Positions 41,845 to 49,003 of a stretch of DNA of 49,003 nt are shown here, piece after piece; positions within the stretch are counted from its first letter, which is position 1; every line of letters starts with the position of its first letter. The notes beneath the pieces are model-generated. The model did not search any database. It was not told the DNA's origin and saw nothing but the letters and a program-made list of their open reading frames with translations. The stretch is from Bacillota bacterium. GTDB lineage: Bacteria > Bacillota > Clostridia > UBA1381 > UMGS1253. The stretch spans positions 1-49,003 of the forward strand of contig JAKJBW010000013.1 in assembly GCA_022706785.1 (NCBI GenBank), read 5' to 3'. The translations under genes were made by a program, and so were the position numbers.

Positions 41845-42858
41845 ATGCTTAGCGAGCTTTTTAACTATTCGGCGCTTCATTCAAAAACCTCCGCTATGAC
41901 CGCCAGGCATCTGACAGAGCAGCAATATGCGGAGCTTGCAGACAAACAGAGTGTGGCGGACGCCTGCAGCTATTTGAAAAACAATACGGTATACGCTCCT
42001 TTGTTTGAGGGGATCAATGAACGCGAGCTTCATCGCAGCGATATCGAACGGCTTTTGGACGGCTATATGCAGTCCGAAGTGCAAAAACTGTATAACTTTG
42101 CGGACATGTCCACGCGCCGGTTGGTTTCCTACACATACTTCCGCTATGAGATCAACCTCTTAAAGCAGGTCCTGCGCGGCATTTTGAGCACGGACCCCAT
42201 CAAGCTTGAGTATAACAATAACAATTTCTTTTATACAAAGCTGGCCGTAGACCTAAAAAAGCTGAGCGAAAGCAAAACCATACGCGAATTTCTGGCTGCA
42301 GTCGAAGGCACGCCCTACTACAAGGTGCTGAGTCCGCCCTTATCCCAGCCTAAGACAGACCTGTTTACGGTGGAAATGCATTTGGACGGGTATTATTTCA
42401 GGCGGATGTGGCAGCTTAAGGACAAGGCGCTAAAAGGCCAGGACAAAAAGGTGATCACCCAGTCTTTCGGCGGTGAGATCGACATGCTCAACCTCATGTG
42501 GATATACCGGTTTAAAAAATATTATCAGCTGGATAATGAATTGATATTTCCCAGCATTATCCCCATCCACTATAAAATCTCCCAGGCAAAGCTGACCGAA
42601 ATGGTTTACGCCCCCGACCTGCCCGCATTTTTGCAGCTGGCGGCGGCTTCCCCTTATGCCGCGCTTTTTGAAAACCTGGACAGCCGGTTTATAGAACAAA
42701 ATTACACCAAACTGGTTTACGACAGGATCAGCAAAATGATGCGGGAGTATCCCTTCTCTATCATTTCCATACTGGGATACGTTCATTTTCTGGAAACAGA
42801 GATAAAAAGAATTGTTACCGTTATAGAAAGCATCCGATACGGTGTTGCCCCCAAATAG
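41845..42858 (+). CDS. ntpC: V-type ATPase subunit C
   Basis: A 337-residue subunit C/d (AC39 family), the funnel-shaped protein that links the central rotor to the membrane proteolipid ring. Seen: SALHSKTSAMTARHLTEQQYAELA, an N-terminal helical repeat, the family's LDGYMQSEVQKLYNF, YFRYEINLLKQVLRG, and C-terminal IISILGYVHFLETEIKRIVTVIESIRYGV, typical of the last helices. No membrane segment, as expected. It follows subunit G/H, with AAGGCGGTGAG before the ATG. Its placement before subunit I differs from the Enterococcus ntp order. Confidence 0.9.
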   Translation: MLSELFNYSALHSKTSAMTARHLTEQQYAELADKQSVADACSYLKNNTVYAPLFEGINERELHRSDIERLLDGYMQSEVQKLYNFADMSTRRLVSYTYFRYEINLLKQVLRGILSTDPIKLEYNNNNFFYTKLAVDLKKLSESKTIREFLAAVEGTPYYKVLSPPLSQPKTDLFTVEMHLDGYYFRRMWQLKDKALKGQDKKVITQSFGGEIDMLNLMWIYRFKKYYQLDNELIFPSIIPIHYKISQAKLTEMVYAPDLPAFLQLAAASPYAALFENLDSRFIEQNYTKLVYDRISKMMREYPFSIISILGYVHFLETEIKRIVTVIESIRYGVAPK

Positions 42859-42920
42859 GCGCGCCCGGCCGGCAGGCCGTGCGGACAGACGCCACTTCTT
42901 GCTCCGAAAGGGTGTGTATC

Positions 42921-44843
42921 ATGGCAATCTCTAAAATGAAGCTGATCAATATTGTCGGCCCGTCAGATGATTTTGAGGATTTCTGCGCGGATTATCTCAT
43001 GGACTGCGACATGCATCTTGAAAATGTTGCCGGCGCACTTGAAAGCGTTAGCCAGCTTGGCGCTTATTCCGATGAAAACCCTTATGCCGATATCCTGGCA
43101 AAAATCAAAGGCATATACCAAAGGGCGGGCATCAGCGTGCCTGCCGGCAATTATGTTCCCAAACAGCAGCTCTCACGCGAGGAGCTTGAAGAGAAGCTGT
43201 CCGACATCAGCGTACAGCTTGTTCAAAACGAACACGAGCTTAGCGCCGCACAGACGGCAATAGCCGAAAACGAGCAGATCATAGCCCAGCTAAAGCCCTT
43301 GCTCGGGGTTGAGGACGTGGCGGTGGATAATTTCTTCCACTTTGATTTCGTTATGTTCCGCTTCGGCAGGATGCCTGTCAGAAGCCTGAAAACGCTGGAG
43401 GATTATCTGGGCAACATCGATGCCTTCTTCATTCCTACCAGCACCGACGGCGAGTATGTGTGGGGCATGTATTTTATGCCCAATATCCTCAAGAAAAAAA
43501 TAGACGCTATCTTTGCCTCACTGTATTTTGAGCGGACACGTATTTCAGATAAAGCGCACGGCACCCCCAAACAGGCCACCGTTGCGCTTTCGCAGGAAAA
43601 CTCCCGGCTCCGCGATTATGTGCGCACATTAAACGAAGAAATCAAGGCTGTGGTGGAGAAAAACAGCGATCTGCTCCATCTGATGTATTTGCAAACGCAG
43701 CTGCAAAGCAAAATAGCGTATATCCGGCGCTTCTCGGCCCACACCAGGGAATCGTTTTGCATCACCGGCTGGATGACAGACCAGGACGTAAGCAAGCTGG
43801 AGCATGCGCTTTTAAACGAAAGCCAAATCGTTGTCCAGGTAGAGGAGCCCCAGGTGGTAGGACCCGCAGAAAGATTAGAGCCTCCGACCAGGCTGCGCAA
43901 CTTCCCTCTGGTCCGGCCGTTTGAGCTGTTCGTACACATGTATGGCAGACCGGGTTATTACGAGATTGATCCCACGCCGCTTGTCGCCGTGACCTATATG
44001 CTGATGTTCGGAATCATGTTCGGCGACGTGGGGCAAGGCGCCATTTTGTGCCTGGGCGGGTTTTTGTTTGCCTGGCTGAAAAAATCAAAGCTGGGCGGGA
44101 TCGTCGGGCTGGTGGGTATTTCATCAATCATATTCGGTATTTTGTTCGGCTCTGTGTTCGGGCATGAGGATATTTTGACCTGGCGGCTTATCAACCCCAT
44201 GGAGAGCATGGATTTTGTCCTGCTCGGCGCGGTCGCTTTAGGCATGATATTGATCGGGGTTTCCATGGTTTTTAATATCATAAACGGTGTTCTGGCAAAA
44301 TCGCCCGGCAAGATATGGTTTTCGCAAAACGGCGTAGCAGGTCTCTTGTTTTATTGGTCTGCCGTCTTGTATGCGGTTCATGTGTTTATGAATATGGGCC
44401 CTGAGGCAGCCCCGTGGCTGATCGGCCTTTGTATTGCGGCGCCTCTCATTGTGATATTTTTGCAGCAGCCGCTGTCCATGCTGGCCGAAAAGCGGAAGGA
44501 CTGGATCCCCAAGGAAAAAGGTATGTTTTTTCTTGAGAATTTCTTTGAATTTTTCGAGATCATGCTAAGCTATGTGACCAATACCATGTCGTTTATCAGG
44601 GTAGGTGCGTTTGCGCTTAACCATGTCGGCATGATGAGCGTTGTTTTCCTCCTCTCAAAAATGGCGGGGGACGGCGCCGGCAACATCGTTGTTCAGATTT
44701 TCGGCAATATCCTGGTCATAGGCCTTGAGGGGCTGATCGTGGGCATCCAGGTGCTTCGTCTGGAGTACTACGAAATGTTCAGCCGTTTCTTTGTGGGAGA
44801 CGGAAAGGAATTCAAAAGCATACGGGGCGCCGGCATGGATTGA
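42921..44843 (+). CDS. ntpI: V-type ATPase membrane subunit I (a-subunit)
   Basis: A 640-residue subunit a/I, the stator channel protein. The first 330 residues form the cytosolic arm with coiled coils (LSREELEEKLSDISVQLVQNEHELSAAQ). The C-terminal half has about eight helices, including YMLMFGIMFGDVGQGAILCLGGFLF, IIFGILFGSVFGHE, and the helix with the essential arginine, SYVTNTMSFIRVGAFALNHVGMM. ATG at 42921 with AAAGGG. It is preceded by a 60-base gap after ntpC. All key residues are present. Confidence 0.95.
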   Translation: MAISKMKLINIVGPSDDFEDFCADYLMDCDMHLENVAGALESVSQLGAYSDENPYADILAKIKGIYQRAGISVPAGNYVPKQQLSREELEEKLSDISVQLVQNEHELSAAQTAIAENEQIIAQLKPLLGVEDVAVDNFFHFDFVMFRFGRMPVRSLKTLEDYLGNIDAFFIPTSTDGEYVWGMYFMPNILKKKIDAIFASLYFERTRISDKAHGTPKQATVALSQENSRLRDYVRTLNEEIKAVVEKNSDLLHLMYLQTQLQSKIAYIRRFSAHTRESFCITGWMTDQDVSKLEHALLNESQIVVQVEEPQVVGPAERLEPPTRLRNFPLVRPFELFVHMYGRPGYYEIDPTPLVAVTYMLMFGIMFGDVGQGAILCLGGFLFAWLKKSKLGGIVGLVGISSIIFGILFGSVFGHEDILTWRLINPMESMDFVLLGAVALGMILIGVSMVFNIINGVLAKSPGKIWFSQNGVAGLLFYWSAVLYAVHVFMNMGPEAAPWLIGLCIAAPLIVIFLQQPLSMLAEKRKDWIPKEKGMFFLENFFEFFEIMLSYVTNTMSFIRVGAFALNHVGMMSVVFLLSKMAGDGAGNIVVQIFGNILVIGLEGLIVGIQVLRLEYYEMFSRFFVGDGKEFKSIRGAGMD

Positions 44844-44928
44844 AAATTATTGATGGCTGCCGGTTCCCGGAAGACATCTTGCAAATAATATGTTGTGAAA
44901 AAAACAGAGCATTTGAGGAGGAAGCATT

Positions 44929-45354
44929 ATGCTGGTACAAATAACATCGATTATTTTAACACTGAGTATCGTATTGCCTATAGGCGCATACTTTATCATG
45001 GGCAGAAAACACGCAAAGGGCATGCTCACTACCAATCTTGTCACTTTTTTTGGTGTTTTGGCTGTAGCTGCGGTCTGCCTGTTTAGCGGTGAAACCGGCT
45101 TAGCGGAAGGTACTGCGGAAACGAGCAAGGCAGTCACCGACAGCGGTATTGCCTATTTGGCGGCAGCATTGGTCACAGGCCTTGCGACGATTGGCGCCGG
45201 CGTGGCGGTGGCGGCGGCTTCCGCAGCGGCGCTGGGCGCGATCAGCGAGAACGACAAGGTTATGGGCAAAGCGCTCATTTTTGTTGCGTTGGCGGAAGGT
45301 ATCGCGCTCTATGGCCTCCTTGTTACCTTCATGATCTTGGGACGCATCGGATAA
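44929..45354 (+). CDS. ntpK: V-type ATPase proteolipid subunit K
   Basis: A 141-residue membrane rotor subunit with four helices: residues about 5-24, 33-53, 72-100 (YLAAALVTGLATIGAGVAVAAASAAALGAI) and 108-136 (ALIFVALAEGIALYGLLVTFM). Only the last pair forms a proteolipid hairpin, with one carboxylate (AEG-IALYG). The N-terminal pair is an extra hairpin lacking that residue. There is no Gln in helix three and no Thr/Ser after the Glu, the Na+ ligands of other rings, so proton use seems likelier (inference). AGGAGGAAG precedes the ATG. Confidence 0.93.
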   Translation: MLVQITSIILTLSIVLPIGAYFIMGRKHAKGMLTTNLVTFFGVLAVAAVCLFSGETGLAEGTAETSKAVTDSGIAYLAAALVTGLATIGAGVAVAAASAAALGAISENDKVMGKALIFVALAEGIALYGLLVTFMILGRIG

Positions 45355-45395
45355 TCCCACCCAGGATTTTTCCGTGACAGGACAGGTGATATAAA

Positions 45396-45704
45396 ATGAA
45401 GATGTATGTTATCAGTGATAATGTGGATACGCAAAAGGGGATGCGTCTTGCCGGGATAGCCGGCTGCGTCGCCCACGGCCGTGAGGAAGTGACGGCGGCG
45501 ATTGACGCGGCGCTGCAGGATCCGGATCTGGCAATCCTTCTGATCACGCAGAAAGCCCAGAAGGACGCGCCCGAATATATTTCGCAGATCAAGCTGTCCC
45601 ATGCTCTCCCGCTGATCGTCAGCATACCGGACCGGCACGGACTGGATAAAGACCAGAACGCCATCGCAGATTATATCCGGGAGGCGGTCGGGATCAAATT
45701 ATAA
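45396..45704 (+). CDS. V-type ATPase subunit F
   Basis: A 102-residue subunit F, a small Rossmann-like protein at the base of the central rotor shaft. KMYVISDNVDTQKGMRLAGIAGCVAH gives the first strand-helix unit, DLAILLITQKAQKD the second, and LPLIVSIPDRHG the strand before the C-terminal helix (DYIREAVGIKL), which inserts between A and B. AGGTGA precedes the ATG. The next gene, E, begins after 183 bases that contain a CCGCCT/AGGCGG hairpin. Confidence 0.92.
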   Translation: MKMYVISDNVDTQKGMRLAGIAGCVAHGREEVTAAIDAALQDPDLAILLITQKAQKDAPEYISQIKLSHALPLIVSIPDRHGLDKDQNAIADYIREAVGIKL

Positions 45705-45887
45705 CAACGGAAGCGCTCGCCTGCAGGCGCAACACACCGTTACAACCTCGCGACGCAAAGGATATAGACCTGCCGCGTGCCCGATAATTCAGTGCCCGCC
45801 GCCTGTAGAGGCGGGGGACGTCTTACCGAGGCTATAATACCGGCACGCCGGAAACCGTCATATTCATTCAAGAAGGAGATTTGCCGT

Positions 45888-46496
45888 ATGGCTGCCAGTA
45901 GCAATATTACTATGCAAAATAAGCTTCAGAACTTCTCCCGCCATGTCTTTGCGCAGGCGTATTCACAGCGCGATGAAATAGAGGAATGGCTGGCCGCAAA
46001 AGAAAAAGAGGTTTTAAGCCGGGCGGAGATAGAAGCCCTGGAGGCCGCCTACAATAAAATCCAGCAAAATAAAGTGCGTATCCAGCGCGCTTCAAATGAA
46101 GACATCAACCGGCGCCAGCTGGAAGGAAAGAAACAGCTCACCGCTCACCGCAGTGAAATTATGGCTCAGGTATTTGACGATGTGCGAAAGAAAATAGACG
46201 CCTTTATCGCAAGCGACGACTATTACCCCTGGCTTCTTGACTCCGCGAGAGCCGCCGTACAAAGCCTTGGCGAAGGTGATATTGCGGTATTTATAAACGA
46301 GAGTGATGCAAAGTTCAGCCAAAAACTGGAGGCCGACTGCCAAAGAAAAGTATTGCTTTTGGAGCCTTCCGTCAATATCATAGGCGGTGTGCGCGCCGTC
46401 AATAAAACCAAGCATACCGTGTATACCGACAACTTTGCGCAAAAGCTGGAGGAACAGAAAAAAGAATTTTTACGCATAAGCGGTTTGTTGATTTAA
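45888..46496 (+). CDS. ntpE: V-type ATPase subunit E
   Basis: A 202-residue peripheral-stalk subunit E. The first 110 residues are long coiled-coil helix (FSRHVFAQAYSQRDEIEEWLAAKEKEVLSRAEIEALEAAY); the C-terminal globular domain has YPWLLDSARAAVQSL, VNIIGGVRAVNKTKHTVYTDNFAQKLEEQKKEFL, matching the family's GGV-ND/DNT region. ATG at 45888 with AAGGAG. A 160-bp palindromic repeat begins 4 bases past its stop, separating it from subunit A. Pairing partner: the G/H protein encoded at 41527. Confidence 0.88.
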   Translation: MAASSNITMQNKLQNFSRHVFAQAYSQRDEIEEWLAAKEKEVLSRAEIEALEAAYNKIQQNKVRIQRASNEDINRRQLEGKKQLTAHRSEIMAQVFDDVRKKIDAFIASDDYYPWLLDSARAAVQSLGEGDIAVFINESDAKFSQKLEADCQRKVLLLEPSVNIIGGVRAVNKTKHTVYTDNFAQKLEEQKKEFLRISGLLI

Positions 46497-46500
46497 AGGT

Positions 46501-46660
46501 TATAGTCGATCCACTTCAAAAGGGTCTGAAGCTTTGCGAGAATTTTTCCCGCCAGGCAAGGCGGAGGACGACGGCGGGCTGGCACCCGCCTAGGACGACA
46601 ACGCAGCATGGTGGGAAAAAGGCCTCAAAGACCAGACTGTTTTGGCGTGGATCGACTATA
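46501..46660 (+). repeat. Palindromic element, family R1/R2, copy 5 (inside the V-ATPase operon)
   Basis: Ends TATAGTCGATCC ... GGATCGACTATA, 160 bp. The core is CGCCAGGCAAGGCGGAGGACG ... TAGGACGACAACGCAGCA, with inner stem TTTTTCCCGCC/GGTGGGAAAAA and apical GGCGGG-CTGGCA-CCCGCC. It lies between ntpE and ntpA. A TTGACA at 46739 after it might give the A-B genes their own promoter, but no good -10 accompanies it. Confidence 0.85.
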
Positions 46661-46789
46661 ATCAGCAGGCCATTCCATAAACCGTCCGGCATGAAAATCT
46701 TGGCGTGCCCTGTTGTGCTCACGCAGGGTCCATGGGTCTTGACAGCCCGATATATTTATTTATGTGAGCGGAAAGGCTAATGATGCTTG

Positions 46790-48565
46790 ATGAACATGAC
46801 AAAGGGCAGTATTTACGGTATCAACGGCCCGGTAATTGAAGTGATCGGCTCTGACGCGTTTCAGATGCTTGAGATGGTTCGCATCGGCAATATCGGGATG
46901 ATCGGTGAGGTTATCGGTATCCATGAGGATAAAACTATCGTACAGGCATATGAGTCTACCACATCCATTCAGCCCGGCGAACCGGTCAACGGAATGGGCC
47001 GGCCTATGTATGCGACGCTGGGCCCCGGAATCATCGGCAATATTTTCGACGGCATCCAGCGCCCGCTCAAAGACATCGCCCGGCATACCGGCGCCTTCAT
47101 TGACAGAGGCGTGGACGTAAGCGCCCTGGATCTGGAGAAAAAATGGAACGTCACCATGTGTAAAAAAGAGGGCGATACGGTAAGCGGCGGCGACATCGTC
47201 GCCACACTGCCCGAAACGGACCTTATCACGCACAGGGTAATGATCGCGCCCGGCCTTGAAGGCAGGATCGTCTTTATGGCCCGGGACGGAGCATACGCCG
47301 TGGGCGATGTGATCGCCAGGGTGGAGGACGCCAGAGGCGGCATCCATGAGGTGACCTTAACACAGACATGGCCTATCAGAACGCCCCGCTCCTACAGGGA
47401 ACGCAAAGCGCTTAGCGTGCCTCTCATAACAGGTCAGCGGATCATCGACTCAATCCTGCCCATAGCCAAGGGCGGCGCAGCAGCCGTACCGGGCGGTTTC
47501 GGTACCGGAAAGACTATGACGCAGCATCAGCTTGCCAGATGGGCCGACGCCGATATTATCGTCTATATCGGATGCGGCGAACGCGGCAACGAAATGACAC
47601 AGGTGCTAGACGACTTTTCAAAGCTTATCGACCCCAAAAGCCACCGTCCGCTGATGGAGCGTACGGTTCTGATCGCCAACACGTCAAACATGCCGGTTGC
47701 GGCACGCGAGGCAAGCATATACACAGGCATCACGCTGGCGGAGTATTACCGCGATATGGGCTACCATGTGGCGATCATGGCAGACTCCACCTCAAGATGG
47801 GCGGAGGCCCTGCGTGAGATTTCGGGCCGTTTGGAGGAAATGCCGGCCGAAGAAGGCTTTCCGGCCTACCTTTCCAGCCGTCTTTCGGAATTTTATGAGC
47901 GCGCGGGGCTTTGCGTAAACCTTAACGGCAGCGAGGGCTCTGTTACCATCATCGGCGCGGTTTCACCGCAGGGCGGCGACTTTTCAGAGCCCGTCACCCA
48001 GAATACCAAGCGTTTTGTACGTTCATTCTGGGCGCTGGACCGCTCCCTGGCGTACTCAAGGCATTACCCGGCCATTAACTGGATCAATTCCTACAGTGAA
48101 TATATTGTCGACTTGTCGGATTGGTACGACAAAAATATAGGCCCTGACTTTTTAAACTGCAGAAGCGGGATCATGGGTATTTTGCAGGAAGAGTCGGGGC
48201 TGATGGAGATTGTTAAGCTGATCGGCCCGGACGTTTTGCCCGACGGGCAAAAGCTTATTTTGGAAACAGCGCGTGCGGTCCGCCTGGGCTTTTTGCAGCA
48301 AAACGCCTACAACGCCACAGACACCTATGTGCCGCTGGAAAAACAGTTTCGCATGATGATGACCATCCTGCATTTGTACAACAAGGCAGAAGAGGTCATA
48401 GCAAAAAGTATCCCCCTGTCGCAGGTGAAGGATACCGGTATCTTTGAGGATGTCGTCAAAATCAAATACACCATAAGCAACGAGGATATGGCCGCTTTCG
48501 ACGCCTTAAACGAAAGGATAACGGCCACCTGCAAGCAAATACTGACGCAAAACGGTTTTAACTGA
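46790..48565 (+). CDS. ntpA: V-type ATPase catalytic subunit A
   Basis: A 591-residue catalytic subunit. Near the N-terminus it reads KGSIYGINGPVIEVIG; the A-type non-homologous region (about 110-200) is present. The P-loop is PGGFGTGKT (about 234-242), followed by IVYIGCGERGNEMTQVL, VIMADSTSRWAEALREISGRLEEMPAEEGFPAYLSSRL (Walker B/catalytic Glu region) and the C-terminal helical domain. Starts at TTG 46787, ATG 46790 or ATG 46796 are all possible; 46790 is closest to the AAAGG site. It converts ATP energy to ion movement, or the reverse. Confidence 0.95.
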   Translation: MNMTKGSIYGINGPVIEVIGSDAFQMLEMVRIGNIGMIGEVIGIHEDKTIVQAYESTTSIQPGEPVNGMGRPMYATLGPGIIGNIFDGIQRPLKDIARHTGAFIDRGVDVSALDLEKKWNVTMCKKEGDTVSGGDIVATLPETDLITHRVMIAPGLEGRIVFMARDGAYAVGDVIARVEDARGGIHEVTLTQTWPIRTPRSYRERKALSVPLITGQRIIDSILPIAKGGAAAVPGGFGTGKTMTQHQLARWADADIIVYIGCGERGNEMTQVLDDFSKLIDPKSHRPLMERTVLIANTSNMPVAAREASIYTGITLAEYYRDMGYHVAIMADSTSRWAEALREISGRLEEMPAEEGFPAYLSSRLSEFYERAGLCVNLNGSEGSVTIIGAVSPQGGDFSEPVTQNTKRFVRSFWALDRSLAYSRHYPAINWINSYSEYIVDLSDWYDKNIGPDFLNCRSGIMGILQEESGLMEIVKLIGPDVLPDGQKLILETARAVRLGFLQQNAYNATDTYVPLEKQFRMMMTILHLYNKAEEVIAKSIPLSQVKDTGIFEDVVKIKYTISNEDMAAFDALNERITATCKQILTQNGFN

Positions 48566-48650
48566 AGGCGGCTGAAAACAAAACGTTTTTGCCGGCAAAA
48601 GGTTGTACAGTCAGGCTCACAGCCCATCCTTTACGGCAGGATACCCCCCA

Positions 48651-48748
48651 CATGAAAAAGCGGGCCGCAGCCGCTGACATTACGCGATAAATACGCCAGA
48701 CGGTTTAGCACCCTGTCCGGCAGCTTGATTCAGCGTAATTTCTACATG
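48651..48748. repeat. Structured intergenic element R3, copy 2
   Basis: About 98 bp between ntpA and ntpB, bounded by CATG. It shares AAAAAGCGGGCCGCA-CCGCTG-CA-TACGCG and GCGTAATTTC with 3051-3153. On the minus strand ATTACGC/GCGTAAT and GCCGGAC/GTCTGGC form nested stems and the 3' end is terminator-like. The 225-base gap around it is otherwise empty except for the ntpB ribosome-binding site. Confidence 0.5.
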
Positions 48749-48790
48749 AAACTTTTTTCAGCGGCACAGGGCGGCGGAATGGAGCTTGTT

Positions 48791-49003
48791 ATGTCAATAC
48801 AATACGTTGGTTTAAATCAAATATCAGGTCCTCTGGTGGCTTTGGAAGGCGTCACCGGAGCGTCATATGAGGAAATGGTGGAGCTCACTACCGCGGATGG
48901 CGGCAAACGCCAGGGGCGTATTATCGAGCTGCACGGCGACAAGGTGATCGTCCAGGTCTTTGAAGGCACCAAGGGACTCTCCCTTACCAACACCACCACC
49001 CGC
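48791..49003 (+). CDS. ntpB: V-type ATPase subunit B, N-terminal part
   Basis: The first 71 residues of subunit B, cut by the window end: IQYVGLNQISGPLVALEGV, then SYEEMVELTTADGGKRQGRI and VIVQVFEGTKGLSL. This is the family's N-terminal beta-barrel with its GxVLE and QVFEGT-GL motifs. Subunit B is the non-catalytic, nucleotide-binding partner alternating with A in the head. GGAGC precedes the ATG. Subunit D is expected just beyond. Confidence 0.93.
   Translation, partial: MSIQYVGLNQISGPLVALEGVTGASYEEMVELTTADGGKRQGRIIELHGDKVIVQVFEGTKGLSLTNTTTR

Overview
This window looks like a chromosome segment from a monoderm, anaerobic member of the Clostridia (Bacillota). The evidence is rpmH-rnpA-yidD-yidC-jag-mnmE in line, an Mbl/MreB-fabZ pair, DivIVA-like and S-layer-homology proteins, the MEP isoprenoid route (ispD, ispF), a bacterial V-type ATPase, a GH130 glycoside phosphorylase, and clostridial-type c-di-GMP-I riboswitches. 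A Christensenellales-like lineage is possible, but I cannot fix the taxon from sequence alone. I see no phage, CRISPR array, rRNA or tRNA.

Layout. 1-3000: hairpin-rich edge, an Orn/Lys/Arg-decarboxylase-family gene behind a terminator-like leader, and two small genes. 3000-11600: a Tad/Flp pilus operon on the minus strand (prepilin peptidase, Flp pilin, TadE, CpaB, TadZ, TadA, TadB, TadC, then a DUF192 and a DivIVA-like gene). It is headed by a c-di-GMP-I riboswitch and terminator and closed by a hairpin plus T-run. 11600-12800: a HEPN/MNT pair behind a second c-di-GMP-I riboswitch with a readable terminator/antiterminator. 12880-16920: fabZ, mbl, polyphosphate kinase. 17000-18340: 6-phosphofructokinase. 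18360-22630: mnmE, jag, yidC, yidD, rnpA, rpmH (read from the right, from a near-consensus promoter). 22700-28000: ispF, ispD (frame-broken), DUF2752, TM2 protein, a UgtP-like glycosyltransferase, Nif3-like, TrmK. 28090-32320: a type IIA topoisomerase pair. 32500-34230: a secreted copper-amine-oxidase-like protein split by a frameshift in an A-run. 34280-36450: AraC regulator divergent from GH130 mannoside phosphorylase. 36800-39470: large SLH-domain protein. 39560-41440: ACT protein (UPF0237) and UPF0210. 41520-end: V-type ATPase operon H-C-I-K-F-E-A-B, cut by the window end.

How the parts connect. The tad operon and the HEPN/MNT pair each sit under their own c-di-GMP aptamer, so second-messenger control of surface attachment is the clearest regulatory theme. 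The Tad operon, SLH protein, secreted stalk-type protein, Mbl and DivIVA-like protein all concern the cell surface. PPK, PFK, GH130 and the V-ATPase cover energy and carbon.

The most unusual feature is a family of five intergenic elements of about 157-167 bp (1648, 5284, 17018, 26156, 46501). They share an invariant core but carry three different sets of terminal inverted repeats. Their inner and apical stems change in sequence while keeping base pairing, and all five cores point the same way. One supplies the tadB stop codon and one sits inside the V-ATPase operon. A second pair of about 100-bp elements (3051, 48651) behaves similarly. These are the best candidates for something undescribed.
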